This document shows, piece after piece, positions 58,546-64,000 of a DNA stretch of 64,000 bases. The translations under genes were made by a program, and so were the position numbers. Under the pieces are notes generated by a model, which saw nothing but the letters and a program-made list of their open reading frames with translations, made no database searches and was not told the origin of the DNA. Positions within the stretch are counted from its first letter, which is position 1; each line of letters begins with the position of its first letter. The stretch is from Membranipora membranacea (lineage: Eukaryota > Bryozoa > Gymnolaemata > Cheilostomatida > Membraniporidae): positions 31,310,001 through 31,374,000 of the forward strand of contig OU612065.1 of the NCBI GenBank assembly GCA_914767715.1. Direction: 5' to 3'.

Positions 58546-60159
58546 ATTTGATTATCAATTGCCAACAGAAGCATACTCCTATGTAAATCAGTCCTAAGCA
58601 TAGTTAACAGTATTCTGGGATCATTTCTTGAAAGGAAAGCAATTGATGCAACTCATCAGGGCAAATTATCATTAGGTACCAAGTACTGAAAACCTCAAAA
58701 CTTTCAGGGATCATTTAAGAGAAAACTTCGGCTGTGTCCTGATAACCATGACAGAAAAAAAAAGCTGATAAGATTCGAAGCTGAACCTGGAGTAAGCCTC
58801 ATCGCATCTTCCGAATTATCCTTTCTTCCATGGTCCATTTATTGGTCAGTATTCGTTTTGGGAGTGGTAACAAAGAAAAGATTGACTCACACCATGGTTG
58901 TTATTTTTTACTCTTCGCTGCAAAATAATCTTTTACCATCGATCAATTTCTCTCTCTCAATTCAGGTACACAGAAAAACTCAAAGTACCACCTCGGATAT
59001 TATAGAGACTCACCCTCTGAAGGTCCTGTATTTCTCGCTGGTAATGATGGCACAGAGTGTAAGCTGACTGTCATCAGCAATGTTAGTGTTAAACTAAGTT
59101 ATGAAAGGAATGTTAGTGGTTTCATTTCTCATTGAGCGATGTAAGACAACTTCTATCCTTCGTTGATTTTGCCACAGATGAGAAAATCAACCAAAACTGT
59201 CAATTTTAACTGTAGATAGATTTTCAGACAGGCAGAGATTTCTGAAAGAATGTGGGGTTTTTTCAAACTCGCCATATGAGTATATCCTGCCGTTGCTATA
59301 TCATTGTAACGCATTTGCATAATGTAAAATGAGCAGAGTCCCATCCATATTTTACAAATTATAATCCATTATTCCATTTCAACCAGTTGAGAGAAAAACT
59401 AGAAGCTGTAATGAAAGACAAGGGTTACAAATCTGGAAGAAACACAAAAAAAATAAAAGTCAGATCAAAGACTTAAGATTGTCAGTAGAGGTTTTCACAG
59501 CGCAGGTAAACAACATCCTTAGAATCTGTGATAGCTGGTAACTCAACTCCACATGTGAACTTGACTTTCACAATTCTGCTCACTGTAAAACCTTGTATTA
59601 TAGTCACAAGACTTATATAAGTGAAGGTGACTTATAAAGTGATACATGTAGACGCGACTTAAGTCTGAATTAAATATTTCTTTTTGTTGGCCATATAAAG
59701 TGGCTTATAACCTTAACGATTGTTCACAGTGGTTATGTCTTTGTACTGGTTTATAAGCAGTTTTAAGTGTGTGGTGACATATAGGTGTGTTGTGACTTTA
59801 TAGTGAGGTTGTACATTAGTCTTGTCAATGATTGCAACCAGTAACCTTGCTTAAAAACTTTTCATCTTGAGCTAACTTAATTGTTGAAAATAACGCTGAG
59901 CATGATAGAATGGATTGGACGATAACAAAAAGTTCCTTCCATCCCTGTTTATATTATCGTGCTCAACAATAATACGATTTTTTGCTTAGACTTCATATTA
60001 TTTACGATTATTCACAGGAATTGTTGTGCCTGTGGATGAGAATGAGGTTGGGTGGAGAGAAGATCCACAAACTATAGGGGAACTGAAGAAAATGATTAAA
60101 TCCATAGTCAGTAAAGACGGTAACAGCTCAAAATCAGCGGATGACCTGCAAGAGATTAT

Positions 60160-60949
60160 GAAGTGAAGTGAATTTATTTTGGTAATTGTGTTAGAAACAC
60201 ATTGCAATTTAGGTGTGAACCATATCTCTCTCAGTTATTTAAAAGACGAATACTAAAAGGCACAAAGCTGCACAAAAATCTTGATGTTCTAGTTTTTGGC
60301 ATGATAAAATATTTACGATGACTTTTATAACAATTGCGTAAAATGTGTCTATCATCAGCGATAAAAAGTTGAGCTAAATTAAAAATACTCATGTCAACAA
60401 AACAGGCAGCGTCAAAAATGTAGCTGTTTTTTAAAAACGGACTTAAAAGCATATTCTTTTGTCTTTTTGTAGCACCAGTGTACCAGAGTTCAATATTATA
60501 GGTAAAAATGGGTTGGATCAGTGATTGGATAAAATTATGTTGTTGATACTGGTTAGGTTTAAAATGTTTGAATCTAGAAAAAGCGTAAAATCTTTTCTTT
60601 AGTTTACTATAGACATATTCAGTGTTTGAGCACCATTTAAGACCACAGTCGAAAAATGTACCTAGGTATTTAAAACTATCTACCTTCTCTATTGGATTAC
60701 CATTTATAAAAACATAGTCGTATAAGGCACAAGATTTGCTAAAATTCACAACCACAAGTTTCAACAAAACCATCTATTTTATCAGATGGTTTTGTTGAAA
60801 CTTGTGTAATCAACCACCCAGACTCGGCCATAATAATTGTTGGCGATTTTAAAAAGGCAAAACTTAAGTCCCGACTGTTCCAACACGTCACAATAAATAC
60901 CAGAGAGGATCGTCCATTGGACTTGTGCTACTCAAATTTAAAATATGCA
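60160..60949. mobile_element. LINE insertion with 5' inversion
   Basis: Inserted in the fourth recognised HPF1 exon of copy 2, between ATTAT and TATCACG, with TAT shared. The left part (60160 to about 60775) is the 3' half in minus orientation. The right part (about 60777-60949) is an upstream piece in plus orientation, encoding an endonuclease segment (AIIIVGDFKK, LDLCYSNLKYAY). The junction has a palindrome (GATGGTTTTGTTGAAACTTG and its complement around CTATTTTATCAG). This is the classic outcome of twin priming. The 3' end shows a short CACTT repeat. Confidence 0.85.
60231..60773 (-). pseudogene. LINE RT C-terminal fragment
   Basis: About 180 residues of the region after the RT catalytic core, with DSFKYLGTFFDCGLKWCSNT, then KLKKRFYAFSRFKHF and a basic C-terminus. 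No catalytic motif is present in this truncated piece. The frame is open and ends at TAA. Confidence 0.75.
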
Positions 60950-61665
60950 TATCACGCAAGATATGCAGTTCTTAAAAATTTCCCAATTTTTCAGACTGCA
61001 AGAATCCTTTGTTGAACACCAAAAAGTTTGATATTTTCAGTAGTCTTCAGGAAGCAAAGATTGCACTAAGACGAGTGATAGAGATCCTTGTGCTTTCAGG
61101 GGCTTTCTGTCCCTTTCTTTCAGTATATATCAAACAATTTCCAACAAAACAGTATTGGGACAGTTGTCCTCTCATTTTACAAGGTTAGACAACTCACTTC
61201 ATATTTATTTCGCTCGTTGATTTTTCAAATAACATATTGGCCCAAAAATCTTTACTTATGGACCATCATGGATCATCATTATCATATCATCATCATAGAA
61301 TACATCCCCTTTCCGCAACTGTTGTTCTGCAGAGGCGGCTTATTCCCAAATCATGCGGTCTTGGTTTTAACAGGATTGTATATGATAATAACTTCTATGG
61401 CTAATAATTCATCTTGCCTATTTCAGTTAAGTATCTCTTTATTTATTCTTGTAGTTACGTGCAGTTCGCCAATGATGAGGGTGATTACAGACAAGGTCTC
61501 TAGCTCGGTAACGAGTGTTCTGCTATGGTGAGAATTCACTTCACGGTCATGCTAAATCTCTCATGCCGATGGCTTATATGCTGCTTGGGTACTCAGCATT
61601 TGAACAGATCATCTTGGCTCATTTAGACAAGCGAAGTAAAGACTCTGTAAGCTACCTTAGCTGAT

Positions 61666-62809
61666 TTTAATAGTTATCTGGAAGACCTTTCTCTGCCAAT
61701 TCCTACATTTGCGGCCATCTTAAGAGTCCTGCACCTTTCTTGTATATATAAGACTTGAGTGGGTTTTCTTCTATACCTGTTTTTTAGAGGTTTTGTTTGC
61801 ATTTGTTAGACAGTTATTTCATGATATTACATGCTTTCAATAGATTTTTTATATATATCTGGTCTTACTTTTTTTTAAATATAACCGCCATACAGAAAAA
61901 GATATAAGCGTTTATATTTAAGCATTTTGTAGTGAAATAGATGTGCTAAGTACTAGTAATAGCTGGTGAAAATCATAATGGCTGGTAAAAATCTGTCCTG
62001 CATGGCATATCAAACAGGATTTACCACATTATCATACTCACAATATTTATAAAGATGATTGTAAAATACTTTCCCCCCCCCCATACTTCCCCCCCCCCCC
62101 ATATCTGTTTGCATGGGGTAAAATAGAAAATAGTAAATGATACAATCACAACTATTTATTAGCTGGCTGTAATGCTTGTCTGACAATCAAATTGACAAAT
62201 AAGCCATGGAAATACACACATAAGCATGCAAGACTTGGCCTTCATACGGAAAGTTTTCTAGAATGCAGATCATTTGGAAAATGATGATTATTATTATTAT
62301 TATATACCGTGTAATAAATTCATCCTGTTAATATTGCACATACCATCATAATATTTTTTACAAATCAGAAACTATTCTTGCTATCAATTCACAGTCTATG
62401 ACCAATAAGAAACTTGTATTTTCTTGCCAATATGTTTTGGAACACTGCATTCACCGTGTTATTACTGCTAATTCGACAATTTTTCTTTAGGGGTCCTTTT
62501 TTCCTGTAAATACTGCAGGAGCAATCAATTTCACTTTTTCAAGAAAATATTCTTGGTATTCAGCCGTAGCCTTTAACCAAAACAATTTATCTTCTTTCCA
62601 CAGAACTTCCAAAATTTCATCCTGTGTTTACCAGTGATTCACCATGATAACTCAACAATTTGCCTGCAAACAAAGGTACTTTTTTTTCCCATGTTTTAAT
62701 TTAAATAAAATAGAATACTACTACTACTATTATTATTAGAATGCTAATCAGGTACTTATAACACTGCCATTTTCATGAGTAGTTTCAGATCTTTTGGTTG
62801 AAATGTCGC
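61666..62809. other. Spacer between HPF1 copy 2 and M4 gene 2
   Basis: Collinear with 34452-35075, with two C runs (about 62072-62100) and about 430 bp of extra DNA (62305-62735) set inside an ATT/ACT simple repeat. No gene seen. Confidence 0.55.
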
Positions 62810-64000
62810 TTAGAGTTTCTTACAAGAAGGACATGAGATGCCCACCACATCAAAGGCACTTTGCACATCCTTGGCATTTAGCTTGAGATCCTCAGCTGCA
62901 CTCTCTACCCTGCAGGCACCACAGTGCATTGAGGTAGTAGGATTCCAAAACATCAGATTAGCAGTGTTGAACACCTGACATAGAAAAAGTTTCAGGGTTT
63001 TATTTGTGATTTGATTATAGATTTCACAGTCAACACCCCGCTTGTTGTGAACTTCTACACACTAGATAGTTGAGATGATTTGCGTTTCAGTTAAGTTCAG
63101 CTAATTAATGTACCTGAATGAAAGCATACACCAATTTTCACCAGTTTAGGTATATAATGTATTGGGTTTGTGTAAATGTTGGCCAGTTGTAAATTTCACT
63201 ATTACAATGGAAATTTACCTACTGCAAATACTCTACTCGCCCAGGGTAGTCATTACCTGAAAAGCTTTTATGTAGTCCCAGTATTTAGTTTTAGACAGTA
63301 CAGAAAGCTGTAGTGTACATCAAAACCAGGTTCATAATCTTTGTAATGATCCAAACCACCTAACATAAGAAAACAATGTTGTTATTTTATGTCTTTCCAA
63401 GGTTTTGAGCAGGCAAGAAAGTTGAGATATTTTTTGAATTTATGTTAGCAAACAACAGAAGGAAGTTAATAAAAGTAAGAAGATTACGTAAAACTTAACT
63501 TGCCATTAGTTGTGCGGTTTTAAGTATATTTCGCCCCGTTCCTCTATCCCTTACCGAATCGTTTAGGGTTACACATGTCTCTCAAAGCTTCATCCTTCCC
63601 TGGTCTCATAATATCAGCACCAATCAGGAAGTCACTCCTCTCCTTATAGTACAAAAATAACACACACAAATCATTACTTCCCAATATTGTTTCTTTCCAG
63701 GTTATTCTTTATGGTTTGTCTCGCTATTACTAAGGTTGGATGTATCAACAAGTATCTTCATACACACATTGTGATAATTTCATAGCTGCTGTGATGAAAC
63801 AGGAACTAAAATGTGAAGTGAGGTCTGTCTTACCTAAAATATCGGAATAAGCTTCGTTTATACCACCCATCTCTCCGTAGTACTCCATATCACCTCCGTG
63901 CCACTCTGTTATAGCATGGCCAATCTCGTGGCAGATAATATCCAGGGACGACTGAGGGTAGAAATCCTTGTTTTTGAAATTCACAATTTAATTCATTTTT
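62810..64000 (-). pseudogene. M4 metalloprotease, gene 2, 3' part, frame-disrupted
   Basis: Minus-strand exons: 63834 to about 63970 (LDIICHEIGHAITEWHGG, then MGGINEAYSD; zinc ligands all present), about 63645-63555 (FLIGADIMRPGKDEALRDMC), 63257-63359 (DHYKDYEPGFDVHY) and 62810-62974 (C-terminal domain ending CPSCKKL). The third exon is 103 bases against 125 in gene 1, which breaks the frame just after the second catalytic His. The 5' exons lie beyond the window. It is a paralogue of 37835-43257 and the source of the orphan exon at 35076-35240. It may be inactive, unless splicing differs. Confidence 0.75.

Larger units (their letters stand above)
57562..61665 (+). pseudogene. HPF1: HPF1, copy 2, damaged
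   Basis: Exon 1 (57562-57744) has lost 26 bases relative to copy 1 before the PQ.F.D.WD block, causing a frameshift. The exon starting at 58966 keeps KYHLGYYRDSPSEGPVFLAG, without the 7-base loss of copy 1, but about 110 bases after CTGTCATCAG are missing. Further exons begin at 59387 and 60018 (VGWRE again has Trp), the latter interrupted by a LINE at 60160. The last exon from 61455 has a TAG soon after FANDEGDYRQGL. This copy is clearly a pseudogene, and it helps to show what copy 1 has lost. Confidence 0.85.
46945..63083. repeat. Segmental duplication, copy 2
   Basis: Collinear with 22926-35349. It is longer because of copy-specific DNA: the 48635-50198 element, the solo LTR in gene C, extra sequence near 58122-58545, an inverted LINE at 60160-60949 and about 430 bp near 62305-62735. 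Gene B and C exons 2-3 differ by only a few bases, so this part is young. Confidence 0.88.

Noticed and set aside
61088-61531. 147-codon plus-strand frame
   Set aside because: It runs across intron and a shifted HPF1 exon. Its hydrophobic composition comes from T-rich DNA.

Overview
This window reads as nuclear DNA of an invertebrate animal. The genes are split by GT-AG introns, the DNA is AT-rich, and it is crowded with LTR retrotransposons, LINEs, tRNA-derived SINEs, foldback elements and DNA transposons. The recognisable host genes are a caspase family with ankyrin-like N-termini, HPF1 (histone PARylation factor 1) and secreted M4 (thermolysin-family) metalloproteases. HPF1 and caspases point to Metazoa. 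M4 proteases are patchy in animals and fit an early-branching or aquatic invertebrate such as a sponge, but that placement is inference.

Layout. Positions 1-624 and 12397-12654 are pieces of one DNA element split by a young LTR retroelement (629-12392, minus strand). This element has 2,882-bp LTRs of identical length, a long gag-like frame, no visible pol, and a nested 1.66-kb DNA transposon inside gag. ANK-caspase gene A (13209-17092, three exons) follows and looks intact. From 17.1 to 22.9 kb lie a 1,385-bp foldback element, a head-to-head tRNA-SINE pair, a collagen-like fragment and a hAT transposase remnant.

A large segmental duplication follows: copy 1 about 22926-35349, copy 2 about 46945-63083. 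Each copy holds caspase exon remnants, an ANK-caspase gene (B at 25715-28409, intact; C at 51046-56241, exon 1 destroyed), an HPF1 gene (30077-34451 and 57562-61665, damaged in different ways) and the last exon of an M4 protease. Between the copies lie a second M4 gene (37835-43257, minus, two in-frame stops) and a small unidentified spliced gene (45902-46248, minus). A further M4 gene enters at the right edge (62810-64000, minus).

How the genes relate. The most interesting system is the ANK-caspase family. One exon encodes ankyrin-like repeats and is joined in phase 1 to a caspase p20 exon carrying the catalytic His; a phase-0 intron then leads to an exon with the catalytic Cys (QACQV) and the p10-like half. 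There are two apparently intact genes, one disrupted gene and two sets of exon relics in 43 kb, so the family is turning over fast. HPF1 (ADP-ribosylation co-factor) and the M4 proteases are neighbours, with no evidence of a shared pathway. Intervening DNA is mostly transposon debris or shows nothing recognisable.
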